Assembly (NCBI GenBank): GCA_041166385.1
Contig: JBEEFW010000023.1
Coordinates: forward strand, 42,045 to 106,044
DNA from: DASUCS01 sp041166385
GTDB lineage: Bacteria; Actinomycetota; Acidimicrobiia; Acidimicrobiales; JACDCH01
DNA length: 64,000 nucleotides
Reading direction: 5' to 3'
This document shows, one piece after another, positions 1 through 8,470 of this stretch. The translations under genes were made by a program, and so were the position numbers. Below the pieces are notes generated by a model that worked only from the letters and a program-made list of their open reading frames with translations, did not search any database and was not told the origin of the DNA. The stretch's first letter is position 1; each line of letters begins with the position of its first letter.

Positions 1-1
1 G

Positions 2-313
2 CTCGGGGCCCAGGCGACCCCGGATGGTGACGCACTGTTGCGGCGTACCATCGACGAAGGCAACGACGGCAGCCACTTGACGTTCGCAGACTGGGACGAA
101 CGGCCTGTACTGGGAGTCACCTACGCAGTCGGCGACGCGTTGACGGCTCTCGACATCCTTGCGAAGCCGCGAGATCAGGTGACGGCCGCGGTTCGGGCCA
201 ACTGGGAACTGCTGACGGCGCCCTCGACCAGCGCGTCCGTCTTCGCCGAGCTCGTCGGTGTCTCCGCGCACGCGGTCGAGGGGCGGGCCCCGGGCCGTGA
301 ACCCTGCTCGTGA
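2..313 (+). CDS. C-terminal fragment of an unrecognised protein
   Basis: The frame is open from the window edge to a TGA at 311-313, giving the last ~103 residues of a protein that begins upstream. It is a soluble, Ala/Asp-rich sequence without membrane segments or a motif I recognise. The next gene starts inside its stop codon (GTGA), so the two are probably translated together. A TTG at 38 could be read as a start but nothing supports it, and the open frame continues to the edge. Confidence 0.6.
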   Translation, partial: LGAQATPDGDALLRRTIDEGNDGSHLTFADWDERPVLGVTYAVGDALTALDILAKPRDQVTAAVRANWELLTAPSTSASVFAELVGVSAHAVEGRAPGREPCS

Positions 314-969
314 GTGTGGTCGCCCTGCGGTACCGGCAGGTGCCGTCGCTCGCTCGTCGGCTACCGATGGCCATGCCGTGGCAACCGGCGGGCGTGGCCG
401 CGGTCGTAGGACTGGCGGTTGTCGCAAGCACGCCGGGCGTGGGTGATGATCCCGGCTTGCGCTTGCGGATCGTCGGCATCGCCATGGCGGCCGCGCTCGC
501 GTTCGTGCTCGACGACCGCGCCGCGGCGACACTCGCGTCGTCGCCGGTGACCCTGATCGAGCGTCGGGCGCTGCGGTTGGGTCTCGTGCTGCCGCTCGCC
601 GCACTGTGGTGGATCGGCATCGTCGGGGTGGTGTCAGCTCGCCGGGTGGCACCGCTGCCGTCCACGTCGCTGCTTGCGCTCGAACTGGCGATGTACAGCG
701 CGCTCGGCTTCGCGGGCTGCGTGTGGTCGCAGCGACGCAGCGACGACGGATCGGGCGGCGCGACGGGCGCCGCGACAGTCGCGATGCTGGCTCTCGCCGG
801 AGTGCTCCCGCTGCCGAGTTGGTGGCCGCTCGCGCACTCGGGGAGCGGTGGTGCATCGTTGCGGCTTCAACTTGTTCTGACCTTCGCGATCGCTGCCCTT
901 GTTCTCGGGTCGCTCGATCCTTCGACAGGACGGGCGCTGCGCAACCGCCGTCAGGCCACGGGTGCGTGA
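310..969 (+). CDS. hypothetical multi-pass membrane protein
   Basis: This 219-residue protein starts with GTG in a 4-base overlap with the upstream gene. It has about five or six hydrophobic segments (around residues 25-42, 53-65, 88-105, 118-133, 152-168 and 185-201) separated by Arg-rich loops, which fits an integral membrane protein. I see no catalytic motif. Coupling to the upstream gene suggests a two-component unit, for example a transporter or sensor pair, but the family is not recognisable. Its last 19 bases overlap the convergent gene on the other strand. Confidence 0.65.
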   Translation: MSVVALRYRQVPSLARRLPMAMPWQPAGVAAVVGLAVVASTPGVGDDPGLRLRIVGIAMAAALAFVLDDRAAATLASSPVTLIERRALRLGLVLPLAALWWIGIVGVVSARRVAPLPSTSLLALELAMYSALGFAGCVWSQRRSDDGSGGATGAATVAMLALAGVLPLPSWWPLAHSGSGGASLRLQLVLTFAIAALVLGSLDPSTGRALRNRRQATGA

Positions 970-1400
970 CGGTTGCTCATCGTGGGCCGGTAGATCCGGC
1001 GGCCGGTGAGCTTGGTGGGGGAGAGGCGAACAACGTGGGCCTTCTCGCCGGGCGCCCATGGCTGCATCGGGAGTGCGCGGGCCTCTGACATCTGCGATGG
1101 ATGGGCAAGCCAGCGGGCGGGTCCGACGGCGAGCACGCTCCAACCGGAGTGACGGTCTTCGTCGATGCCATCGATCTCGAAGGCAATCGTCGGCGCGGTC
1201 GCGACGGCGTCGAGCTTTGAACCCGGGTCAGTGCGAAAGAAGATGTCACCGCGCTCGTCCACGGCGTAGTTCACCGGGAAGATCTCGGGGTGGCCATCGA
1301 CGATGACCGCCACTCGCCCGACATCCTCTTGGCGCAGGTGCACGTTGCACGCGATCGGTGTGAGGGCCTCCAGGAACGTGCGGCCTTCGATCATCTCCAT
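951..1400 (-). CDS. pyridoxamine 5'-phosphate oxidase-like flavin-binding protein
   Basis: A 149-residue protein with the split-barrel features of the PNPOx-like flavin reductase superfamily: an early GRVAVIVDGHPEIFPVNYAV strand pair, then IFFRTDPGSKLDA and VAFEIDGID-type strands, and a late WSVLAVGPARWL strand. Relatives bind FMN or F420 and act as small redox proteins; many actinobacterial members belong to hypoxia and dormancy regulons. That fits the DosR-like box 83 bases upstream of its start. The exact substrate cannot be read from the sequence. The ATG at 1400 is the natural start. The gene diverges from the MFS gene at 1549. Confidence 0.8.
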   Translation of the reverse strand: MEMIEGRTFLEALTPIACNVHLRQEDVGRVAVIVDGHPEIFPVNYAVDERGDIFFRTDPGSKLDAVATAPTIAFEIDGIDEDRHSGWSVLAVGPARWLAHPSQMSEARALPMQPWAPGEKAHVVRLSPTKLTGRRIYRPTMSNRHAPVA

Positions 1401-1482
1401 GGTCCTTCTCCCTCGGTTCGTTCTGACTCGAGCGTCGCGTACGCACGATGCGAACAGGCAGGGAACAGCAGCTCTACTTGGT

Positions 1483-1496
1483 GGGACTTAGGTCCC
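1483..1496. promoter_or_regulatory. DosR/DevR-like box
   Basis: The 14-mer GGGACTTAGGTCCC is palindromic at its ends and matches the actinobacterial dormancy-regulator consensus GGGACTWWAGTCCC at 13 of 14 positions. It lies between the divergent PNPOx-like gene (start 1400) and the MFS gene (start 1549), at a distance usual for DosR sites. Function is inferred from the motif alone. Confidence 0.5.
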
Positions 1497-1548
1497 TACT
1501 TCAACGCCTGAGCCCCACCGGCGGAGTGGCTCATGCGCTCGCCGGTGC

Positions 1549-2907
1549 ATGAGGCAGGCTTGGGAGATGCAAACAGCTGCACCTCCCGCGAGCGAGTCGT
1601 CGATGCTCGTGTTTCGTCAGCTGCTGGTGAACACCCTGCTGAGCGGCGTCACGAGCACCTTCCTGTGGTTCGCCCTCACGTTCTGGGTGTACGTCGAGAC
1701 ACGGTCGGTCGTGGCCACCGGAGTCATCGGTGGCGCGTTCAGCATTTCCTCAGCAGTGCTCAGCCCGTTCTTCGGAACGTTCGTCGACAGGCACCGCAAG
1801 CACGAGGCCATGGTGCTCACCACGACGGTGGCGGTCGCCTGCTTCGCGGTCGCCACCGCGGTGTTCCTCGCCGTGGATGCCGACCACCTGCTGAGTCTCA
1901 CCAACCCGTTCTTTTGGGTGCTCATCGGGTTCACGTTGCTCGGATCAGTTGCCGGGCAGGTGCGCAGTATCGCTCTGTCGACATGCGTGAGCCTGCTCGT
2001 GCCCGAGGATCAGCGCGATCGCGCGAACGGGATGGTGGGCACGGTGACAGGAATCTCCTTCGCCATCACGTCCGTCTTCAGCGGCCTCGTCATCGGCCAG
2101 CTCGGAATGGGGTGGGCCTACTACGGCGCGCTTGCGCTCACGGTCGGGGCGCTCGTGCATCTGCGGGCGATCGATATCGACGAACCAGAGCCCGCGCCGG
2201 CCGTCGATGGAGAGCGGCAGCGGCACATTGACATTCGTGGCGCACTCGACGCGATCCGCGCAGTCCCCGGGCTGACGATGCTGATCCTGCTGGCGGCGTT
2301 CAACAATCTCTTGGCCGGTGTGTTCATGGCGCTGATGGACGCCTATGGCTTGTCGCTGGTGTCAGTGGAGACGTGGGGATTGCTGTGGGGTGTGATCAGT
2401 CTGGCGTTCATCGCCGGTGGTGTCGTGGTCGCTCGCCGCGGGCTCGGACGAAGTCCGCTGAGGATCGTGCTCATCGGCAATCTCGTCAACTGGATCGTGT
2501 GCTCGGTCTTTGCCCTTCGCTCGTCGATCGTGCTGCTGACGATCGGGATGGCCGTGTGGCTCGCCTTGATCCCGGTGATCGAGGCCGCCGAGCAGATCGT
2601 CCTGCAACGGTCGATCCCCTTCGAGCGACAAGGCCGCGTGTTCGGCTTTGCTCAGCTCGTCGAGAACGCCGCGTCACCGCTCACCGCGTTTCTGATGGCT
2701 CCGCTCGCCGAAGCGGTGTTCATGCCGTTGATGACCGACGGACCGGGCGTCGACTGGATCGGCGGGTGGTTCGGCACTGGGCCTGAGCGCGGCATCGCCC
2801 TCATGTTCACGCTGGCCGGCATCATCGGTGTCGCGGTCACCGGACTCGCGCGGGCATCCCGGTCCTACCGTCGGCTCTCGCACAGCTGGACGACTGCCAC
2901 CGCCTAG
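1549..2907 (+). CDS. MFS transporter, drug-efflux type
   Basis: A 452-residue major facilitator with roughly twelve hydrophobic segments starting near residue 20. The loop between segments 2 and 3 carries FGTFVDRHRKHE, a version of the conserved GxxxDRxxRR motif. The sequence style (paired N- and C-terminal six-helix bundles, QGRVFGFAQLVENAASPL in the second half) fits the DHA3/macrolide-efflux-like group that exports small drugs or siderophores. Other possible starts are ATG at 1567 and ATG at 1603; the latter begins just before the first membrane helix. The substrate is unknown. The gene is transcribed away from the PNPOx-like gene and may share the DosR-like box. Confidence 0.85.
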   Translation: MRQAWEMQTAAPPASESSMLVFRQLLVNTLLSGVTSTFLWFALTFWVYVETRSVVATGVIGGAFSISSAVLSPFFGTFVDRHRKHEAMVLTTTVAVACFAVATAVFLAVDADHLLSLTNPFFWVLIGFTLLGSVAGQVRSIALSTCVSLLVPEDQRDRANGMVGTVTGISFAITSVFSGLVIGQLGMGWAYYGALALTVGALVHLRAIDIDEPEPAPAVDGERQRHIDIRGALDAIRAVPGLTMLILLAAFNNLLAGVFMALMDAYGLSLVSVETWGLLWGVISLAFIAGGVVVARRGLGRSPLRIVLIGNLVNWIVCSVFALRSSIVLLTIGMAVWLALIPVIEAAEQIVLQRSIPFERQGRVFGFAQLVENAASPLTAFLMAPLAEAVFMPLMTDGPGVDWIGGWFGTGPERGIALMFTLAGIIGVAVTGLARASRSYRRLSHSWTTATA

Positions 2908-2932
2908 GTTTCCCACTGGGATTTCGAGACAC

Positions 2933-3718
2933 CTACCCGTCGCCGCCGCTGAGTTCGTTGTGGAAACTGCGCTTCGTACCCCACCGGAACATCGGCGGGA
3001 TCAGATGGCGCACCACTACTGCGGGACGGAACCAGCGCGGCACGTAGAGCTCGCGCTTGCCATGCTCGATGGAGTCGACGACGGCATCAGCCACCTCGTC
3101 GGCGCCGACGGGCTTCGGCCTCGCTCGGTCATAGGGATGGCCGCGGGCATCGCCGAAGTTGGTCGCGACCGGCCCGGGGTTCACGACCGACACGCCAATG
3201 CCGTAGTGCTCGACCTCGACGGCCATCGCTTCCGTCAGGCCGACCCCGGCGAACTTCGTCGCGGAGTACACCGCCTCGAACGGCGAGCCGATGCGACCGG
3301 CGATCGAGCCGATCGTGACGATGTGACCGTTCCTGCGGGCGATCATGCCGGGCAGTACCGCCTTGATCGCGTACATGGTGCCGAGCACGTTGACCTGCAC
3401 GAGCCGTTCCATCTCGTCGATGGTCATGTCGGCGAAGGTTCCGTACGCGCCGATACCGGCGTTGGCGACGAGCACGTCGGTGGGCCCGAGTTGGGCCTCG
3501 AGCGCGGCGATCGCCGTGGCCAGCGCCGCCCGGTCGCCGACGTCGGCGACAGCCTTGCCACCTTGGCCACCGACCGCGGCGAGTATCGCGTCGAGGTCCG
3601 TCTCGGTTCGCGCGATCAGTCCGACTCGTGCGCCACGCGCCACGACCGCGTTGGCGACTGCCGCTCCGATACCTCGCGATGCACCGGTGATCACGACGAC
3701 CTTGTCGTGCAGATTCAT
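2933..3718 (-). CDS. short-chain dehydrogenase/reductase
   Basis: A classical SDR of 261 residues with the Rossmann nucleotide site TGASRGIG near residue 13, the NAG motif (VLVANAGIGAYG) around residue 86, a catalytic Ser in the IGSIAG segment, and the YxxxK pair in YSATKFAG. It is an NAD(P)(H)-dependent oxidoreductase, and the C-terminal sequence resembles SDRs acting on lipids or alcohols. The ATG at 3718 begins immediately before the first beta strand. A much longer upstream open frame exists but looks non-coding. Substrate and pathway are not evident from the neighbours. Confidence 0.9.
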   Translation of the reverse strand: MNLHDKVVVITGASRGIGAAVANAVVARGARVGLIARTETDLDAILAAVGGQGGKAVADVGDRAALATAIAALEAQLGPTDVLVANAGIGAYGTFADMTIDEMERLVQVNVLGTMYAIKAVLPGMIARRNGHIVTIGSIAGRIGSPFEAVYSATKFAGVGLTEAMAVEVEHYGIGVSVVNPGPVATNFGDARGHPYDRARPKPVGADEVADAVVDSIEHGKRELYVPRWFRPAVVVRHLIPPMFRWGTKRSFHNELSGGDG

Positions 3719-3797
3719 GCTGACGTTCCTACTACGGGAAAACGTCACCTCGATACGCCATCGAGTAGACGACGATCCGGGCCACGTCAGCCAGCCA

Positions 3798-5012
3798 TTA
3801 CGACGCCGCGGTGACTGGGCCGGAACGCCTCCGGGCGTATGCGACGGTCTCATCGAACAGCACGTGCTGCTCGTTGCTCCCGCCCAGTCGGCGCGCGCCT
3901 GCGATGGCTGCTGCGAACGCTGGCGCGGCCTCCGACCACCGGTCCGCGGCAACGAGGCGAAGCGCCTCGAGCAGCGGCGGCAAGAAGCGCAACGGTTCTT
4001 GGGGTGCCTTCCGTATCGCCGGCTCGACCTGCTCAGCCAGATTGCGCAGGCCGTCCTCGTCTCCTAGCGCGGCGACGGCAAACGCGATGTGCGCGAGTTG
4101 AAAGGCTCGAGAGGGCGACGGCGGGGGCAGCTCACGTGCGATGTCGGCCCACTCGTCGCTGACGTCGACGCCTCGCATTTGCAGCCGCCACAGCAGCGAC
4201 ACGGCGTCTTCGAGGCGGAACCCCGGGACTCCCGACGACGTACGTTGCTCGCGATAGCCGCGAAGTGCGGAGTCGGGATCGGACAACGCGAGCTGCACGA
4301 GTGCCAAGTGCCACGCAAGGTGCCCAGCGTTCACCGCCGTGCGGCGGTGGGACGTCAACCATTCGTCGAGGAAGTCGCGGGCGCCGGTGTTGTCGCCGGA
4401 CTCGAAGTGGATGTGTGCCAGCGCGTGCGCCGCCACGCCGTGATCAGGCCTGGCGTCGATCGCGGCGTTCGCGAGCTGCGTCGCGAGTTCGACCTCGCCG
4501 ATCTCGCTCAGCGCCAAGCTGTACGCGCCGAGAAACCACGGATCGCTGCCCATGTGCGGCTTCAGCCGACCCAGCGCCGCGGCGACGGATGCCTTCCTTC
4601 CGGACGCGCCGCCGTAGGCATGGAGGAACACCAGCTCGCGGATCATCAGGGCATCGCGGGGGAACTCGCGCAGATGCCGGTGGATGAGTCGCCGGGCGAT
4701 GACGGTGTCGCCGACGATGGCACGGCGCAGCACATGGACGACTTGCTGCTCTCGGCGTGTCGCGTGACTGGCGTGCTGCGAGGCAACGAGGATCTGCGTG
4801 ACGGCCGACCCGCGATCGTCGTCGAACTGAAGGTGGAAGGCCAGCAACGCCCGCGCCAGCGCGAGTCGTGGATCGTGATCGAGCGCGGCGTGGAGCTGCT
4901 GGCGGGCGCCGATGTGATTGCTCAGCGTGAGAGCGAGCGCTTCGACGTACGCCTCGGCGGCGGCCGCGGAATCAGTGGTGAAGGCGAGCCCGTACCCGTC
5001 GACGTGGGTCAT
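3798..5012 (-). CDS. TTC38-like tetratricopeptide repeat protein
   Basis: A 404-residue, Ala/Leu-rich helical protein made of degenerate TPR units throughout. The N-terminus (DGYGLAFTTDSAAAAEAYVEA) and the repeated HALAHIHFESGD- and AGHLAWHLALVQL-type helices match the TTC38 family of bacterial and eukaryotic TPR proteins, whose members are usually 400-470 residues long. The molecular role of the family is not established; a scaffold role is likely. It is transcribed divergently from the PP-loop gene at 5272. The 260 bases between them contain no other convincing gene. Confidence 0.8.
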   Translation of the reverse strand: MTHVDGYGLAFTTDSAAAAEAYVEALALTLSNHIGARQQLHAALDHDPRLALARALLAFHLQFDDDRGSAVTQILVASQHASHATRREQQVVHVLRRAIVGDTVIARRLIHRHLREFPRDALMIRELVFLHAYGGASGRKASVAAALGRLKPHMGSDPWFLGAYSLALSEIGEVELATQLANAAIDARPDHGVAAHALAHIHFESGDNTGARDFLDEWLTSHRRTAVNAGHLAWHLALVQLALSDPDSALRGYREQRTSSGVPGFRLEDAVSLLWRLQMRGVDVSDEWADIARELPPPSPSRAFQLAHIAFAVAALGDEDGLRNLAEQVEPAIRKAPQEPLRFLPPLLEALRLVAADRWSEAAPAFAAAIAGARRLGGSNEQHVLFDETVAYARRRSGPVTAAS

Positions 5013-5271
5013 CGAGTGAGTGCGGCGCGCCGACTGCGGCGCTCAGGCGCAGCAGAGCACTGGGCTGTCTGAGACGGCCGAGTCAACGAGCAGCGCCTCG
5101 ACCCTCTGGCGACTCGCGATCGCGGGTGCGATGTACGGCCGTGCCTCGGCAGTTGGGCTCTGGTCGTTCATCCTTGCCTCCGGAGCTCGTTGTGGTGTGC
5201 GCAAAGAGTACCCCGAGAGTGCCGACCGGTCGTTCTCTCGCCGACCTCGCGTAAGTACGTTGGGGTCACCG

Positions 5272-6444
5272 ATGTCCGAGTTCGAGATCCGCGTGTCGCC
5301 GTTGGAGTCCGCCGGAGGAACGATTCGGGCGTCGGCCACGCTGCGGTCTCCCACTCGACGAGGCGTGCTCTGGTACGAGTTCGACGAGTCCCACCGCGCG
5401 GCGATCGTGGACCGCGCGGATCCGTTCGTCTTGAGCACGCTGATCCTCGCGATGCACGAGGGCCGCGATCTGCATGTGTTCGGCGCACCAGCCTCGACGT
5501 CGCTGCTCCGGAACCTCGAGGAGTTCCAACGGATCTGGCACGCCTGGTTCGGACTTCCGATCGTGGACCTGGTCGTCGAAGGCGAGCGCGAGGCGGCCCG
5601 ACCGGACGGTGCGGTGGTCGCGTTCTCCGGCGGTGTCGACTCGGCGTTCAGCGCGTATTCACGAACGAGGGGAGCGGCCCGCCGGGGTCCGGACCTCCGC
5701 GCCGCGCTCATGCTCCACGGCATGGACATCCCGCGAGCGGACCGCGAGGGCTTCGACGGCGCTCGCCGGCGATCGGAGCGGATGCTGCGGAGTCTCGGAC
5801 TGGACCTCATCACGGTGCGGACGAACGCGTGGGAATTGTTGCCGAACGCCGACATGCATTCGTCGGCGCTCGGTGTCGCGGCGGCGCTCCAGCTGCTCGG
5901 CGGCGGATTCGGCGCCGGGTTGCTGCCGTCCACCGCGACGTACTCCCAACTCGTGCTGCCGCTCGACTCGACGCCGATGAGTGATTGGCTGTTGGGGAGC
6001 GCGAGCTTCGAGATCATCCACGACGGTGCGGCCTACAACCGCCTCGAGAAAGTGCGCCGGCTGTCGGAGTGGGATGAGGCGCTCGACAACTTGCGAGTGT
6101 GTCTCGAGGATCCCGGCCACGATCGCAATTGCGGTCAGTGCCGCAAATGCCTGCTGACCTATCTCGCGTTCCAAGTCCTCGACGTCGAGCCGCGTTGCTT
6201 CGAAACGGTCCCATCGCCGGCCGCGGTTCGTGCCTGGGCGGGCAGCTTCACCAGCCATCGACTGTTCGTCGCCGACATGCGCGCCATCGTCGCGGAGGCC
6301 GACCGTCGCGGTCTGCAGCAGCCGTGGATCCGCGCCGCCAAACGGCGGTTACGGGTGATCTCGGCGCGCCGGGCTGTGACCGCGCTGTCGCCCGCGCTGT
6401 CGCGTCGCGCCGCTCAGGTCGCCTGGAAGGTGCGACGCCGGTGA
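5272..6444 (+). CDS. PP-loop ATPase, QueC/asparagine-synthetase-like
   Basis: A 390-residue protein with the PP-loop nucleotide-binding signature FSGGVDS at residues 118-124, as in QueC, tRNA thiolases and asparagine-synthetase C domains. These enzymes adenylate a carboxylate or carbonyl before amidation, thiolation or ring closure. A C-terminal CxxCxxC cluster (C287, C290, C293, in NCGQCRKCLLTY) resembles the zinc site of QueC. The ATG at 5272 begins the conserved region, and a TACGTT hexamer at 5256 could be its -10. It heads the tightly overlapping island that runs to 12047. I infer an ATP-dependent modification of the island's peptide or acyl product, not queuosine synthesis, because no queuosine genes are nearby. 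Confidence 0.75.
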   Translation: MSEFEIRVSPLESAGGTIRASATLRSPTRRGVLWYEFDESHRAAIVDRADPFVLSTLILAMHEGRDLHVFGAPASTSLLRNLEEFQRIWHAWFGLPIVDLVVEGEREAARPDGAVVAFSGGVDSAFSAYSRTRGAARRGPDLRAALMLHGMDIPRADREGFDGARRRSERMLRSLGLDLITVRTNAWELLPNADMHSSALGVAAALQLLGGGFGAGLLPSTATYSQLVLPLDSTPMSDWLLGSASFEIIHDGAAYNRLEKVRRLSEWDEALDNLRVCLEDPGHDRNCGQCRKCLLTYLAFQVLDVEPRCFETVPSPAAVRAWAGSFTSHRLFVADMRAIVAEADRRGLQQPWIRAAKRRLRVISARRAVTALSPALSRRAAQVAWKVRRR

Positions 6445-6536
6445 GTGCGAGGGGTCAGTTTGACTTGACGTCGCTGTTGCTGATGTCGGCGAGTGCCGCA
6501 ATTCGCTCTCGCCGCACGATCTTCGGTCGCTCATAG
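6441..6536 (+). CDS. possible 31-residue precursor or leader peptide
   Basis: A short frame opens with GTG in a GTGA overlap with the end of the PP-loop gene, the same junction used by the larger genes of the island. It encodes 31 residues: a hydrophobic middle (LTSLLLMSASAA) followed by a basic, Ser/Thr-containing tail (IRSRRTIFGRS). It ends 61 bases before the PqqD-like gene. A peptide directly before a PqqD-type chaperone is where a precursor would be expected. I see no leader motif of the YxxPxL type, so this is a candidate only. Confidence 0.35.
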   Translation: MSARGQFDLTSLLLMSASAAIRSRRTIFGRS

Positions 6537-6584
6537 CGCATGCCGCAGGATAACCCGAGCGCCACCGCGGGGTCGACGTTCTCC

Positions 6585-6590
6585 TAACCT
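6585..6590 (+). promoter_or_regulatory. leaderless -10 element of the PqqD-like gene
   Basis: TAACCT fits the actinobacterial -10 consensus TANNNT and sits exactly 7 bases before the ATG at 6598, so transcription would begin at the A of the start codon. The PqqD-like gene may thus have its own promoter inside the island. Confidence 0.5.
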
Positions 6591-6597
6591 GGGCCGG

Positions 6598-6876
6598 ATG
6601 GCCTGGCAGCGTTCGCCGCACGTCGTGTACGAGGTCGTCGACGGCCAAGCGGTGCTCGTCGATCCCGAAGGCGTCGAACTGATCACCCTCAACGCTGTCG
6701 GCACCGTTGTGTGGGAGGAGCTCGACGGCGAGCGAGAAGCGGCCGATCTCGCCGCCGACCTCCTTGCTCGATTCGAGGGCGTCACCCGCTCGCAGCTCGA
6801 GACCGACATCGCCGAGTTTCTCTCCGAGGTAGATGCGGTCGGGCTCGTGAGCCGCCGTGATGACGTTGCCCGCTGA
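6598..6876 (+). CDS. PqqD-like peptide-binding protein
   Basis: A 92-residue protein of the PqqD/RiPP-recognition-element family. The pattern ends in a winged helix: a start near VVDGQAVLVDPEGVELITL, then LNAVGTVVWEELDG, then a helical ADLLARFEGV and DIAEFLSEVDAVGLV. Family members bind the leader of a ribosomal precursor peptide and present it to modifying enzymes; a related subfamily accompanies HprK-related kinases in the HPr-rel-A system. Here it stands just before a nucleotidyltransferase and an HprK-like gene, matching that association. It begins with ATG at 6598 and lacks a Shine-Dalgarno sequence. Confidence 0.85.
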   Translation: MAWQRSPHVVYEVVDGQAVLVDPEGVELITLNAVGTVVWEELDGEREAADLAADLLARFEGVTRSQLETDIAEFLSEVDAVGLVSRRDDVAR

Positions 6877-6910
6877 TCTGTCCCGGCCCGCCTGAGGATC
6901 GAGATCACTC

Positions 6911-8470
6911 GTGGCTCGACCTCATCCATTGCTCGTGTCGCTCGCCGCGGCGCGCGATCCGGAGCCGATCGTTGTGCCGGACGAGCCGATGCTGGCGTCG
7001 GCTGTCAATCACGGCATGCAGGGGCTGCTGTGGAGCTGGGTGCGGGACAACGACATCGGGAGCGCGATCCGCCCCCGGCTCGCGGGTGTTGCACTCAGCG
7101 CGCAACAACGGCACCAGCGCTTCTGGGACACCCTCACCGAGGTGCGGGGGATCGCCGAGGACGCTGGCATCGCGGTCGCCACCGTGAAGGGTGTGACCGC
7201 AGAGGCTCGCTGGTATCCCGGCTTGGGTCAGCGGCCATGCTCCGACGTGGATCTCCTCGTTCGCGCCGATGCGCTGACGAAGGCCGATGTCTTGCTCGAC
7301 GCCCTCGACGCCCAGCATCCGCTGCGTCGCGAGATCAACGCGTTGGTCGGTAGCGGGGCGATGCAGTCGGTGACCGTGCGAGTCGACGGTGTATCGCTCG
7401 ACGTTCACTTCGATTTGTTCAAGCTCGGCACTGCGACGCGGCAGCGCGACCTCGTATGGGAGCGGATGCAAGCGTTCCGACTCGACGATGGGACCACGAT
7501 CAACGTGCCCGACGCCGAACTCTCGCTGATGCACTTCCTCCTTCACCTCAACAAGGACAGCTTCGCGAGGCTTCTCGGCTACGCCGACATCGCCCGCATC
7601 CTCCAGCAGGAGCACTTGGACTGGGGGTTCGTCGACCGGTTCCTCCGCGTCGAAGGGTTGGAGGTTCCGGCGTACTGCTCGTTGTCGACCGTCGTCGAGC
7701 GGCTCGGATTGCAACGTCCGCACGCGGCGATGGTCGGCGGTGCGCGCGTCCGCTTGTGGCGAATGGTGTGGCCGGAGCGCGTGACGTTGCTCGGCGGCGC
7801 CGGTGTCGATCGCTCGCGGCGCCAGGACCTGATTCCCTTCGTTGCTCGTGGTCGTTTCAGAGAGGCCCTCGGGTGGGCGCGGTGGGTCGTCCTTCCACCG
7901 GCGTCTACGGTCGCGCTGCGCTACGGAGATGTGCCAGGGCCCTATCTCTGGCGGCTCACGCGCGGTCGCCTCCGTACGGCACAACATCGCCATCGCGCGT
8001 TGCGCGCAAGACGTATGCCGGCAACCGGCGTCAGCGAGGCGACGGATCTCGCGCCGGAGACGAAAGCCAGCGTCCTGCGCAAGGCCGCGGCGGCCCGCCC
8101 GCTGTGGATCGACGTGCGCGGGGCATCGATGGGTCGTTCGATCCTCGATGGCTCGAGAGTTCGAGTCGAGCCCGCCACTCACCCTCGGCGAGCGCAGGTG
8201 TGGGCGTTCTGCGACGTCGCCGGCAACATCGTCGTCCACCGCTTCCGGGGCGAGTGCGCCGGAACGTTCCGCTTCCAGGGCGACGCGCGGGTACACGCCG
8301 ACGCGCCGATACCGAAGGCGCAGCTGATCGGCCGGGTCGTGGAGCTGGATCCTCCTCGCGCTGCCCTTCGATGGGGCGCGCTCGCCGGAGGGCTGCAACG
8401 CACGCCGCGTGTCGCAGTCGCCGTGGTCTCTCGACGCCTCCGCTCTCGCACGGCGAACGGGCAGTCGTGA
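6911..8470 (+). CDS. nucleotidyltransferase fused to a signal-peptidase-like domain
   Basis: A 519-residue, two-domain protein. Residues ~20-340 match the NTP_transf_5 nucleotidyltransferase family: a KG pair at 93-94 and the acidic CSDVDLLV motif (D112, D114), followed by DVHFDLF. Residues ~396-470 form an S24/S26 peptidase-like domain: RGASMGRSI with Ser406, IVVHRF with His443, then FQGDARVHAD with Asp458 and Asp464. That is the Ser/His arrangement of archaeal and ER-type signal peptidases rather than the Ser/Lys of bacterial LepB. No membrane segment is obvious, so it may cleave in the cytosol. The GTG start at 6911 and the GTGA overlap with the HprK-like gene place it in the island operon. 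Confidence 0.75.
   Translation: MARPHPLLVSLAAARDPEPIVVPDEPMLASAVNHGMQGLLWSWVRDNDIGSAIRPRLAGVALSAQQRHQRFWDTLTEVRGIAEDAGIAVATVKGVTAEARWYPGLGQRPCSDVDLLVRADALTKADVLLDALDAQHPLRREINALVGSGAMQSVTVRVDGVSLDVHFDLFKLGTATRQRDLVWERMQAFRLDDGTTINVPDAELSLMHFLLHLNKDSFARLLGYADIARILQQEHLDWGFVDRFLRVEGLEVPAYCSLSTVVERLGLQRPHAAMVGGARVRLWRMVWPERVTLLGGAGVDRSRRQDLIPFVARGRFREALGWARWVVLPPASTVALRYGDVPGPYLWRLTRGRLRTAQHRHRALRARRMPATGVSEATDLAPETKASVLRKAAAARPLWIDVRGASMGRSILDGSRVRVEPATHPRRAQVWAFCDVAGNIVVHRFRGECAGTFRFQGDARVHADAPIPKAQLIGRVVELDPPRAALRWGALAGGLQRTPRVAVAVVSRRLRSRTANGQS

Noticed and set aside
4089..5072. A 327-codon plus-strand frame opposite the TPR gene
   Set aside because: It mirrors the TPR gene exactly, has no domain-like pattern and lacks a ribosome site.
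6540..6587. A 15-codon frame (MPQDNPSATAGSTFS) as alternative precursor peptide
   Set aside because: It ends inside the leaderless -10 of the PqqD-like gene, has no ribosome site and is too short to support.
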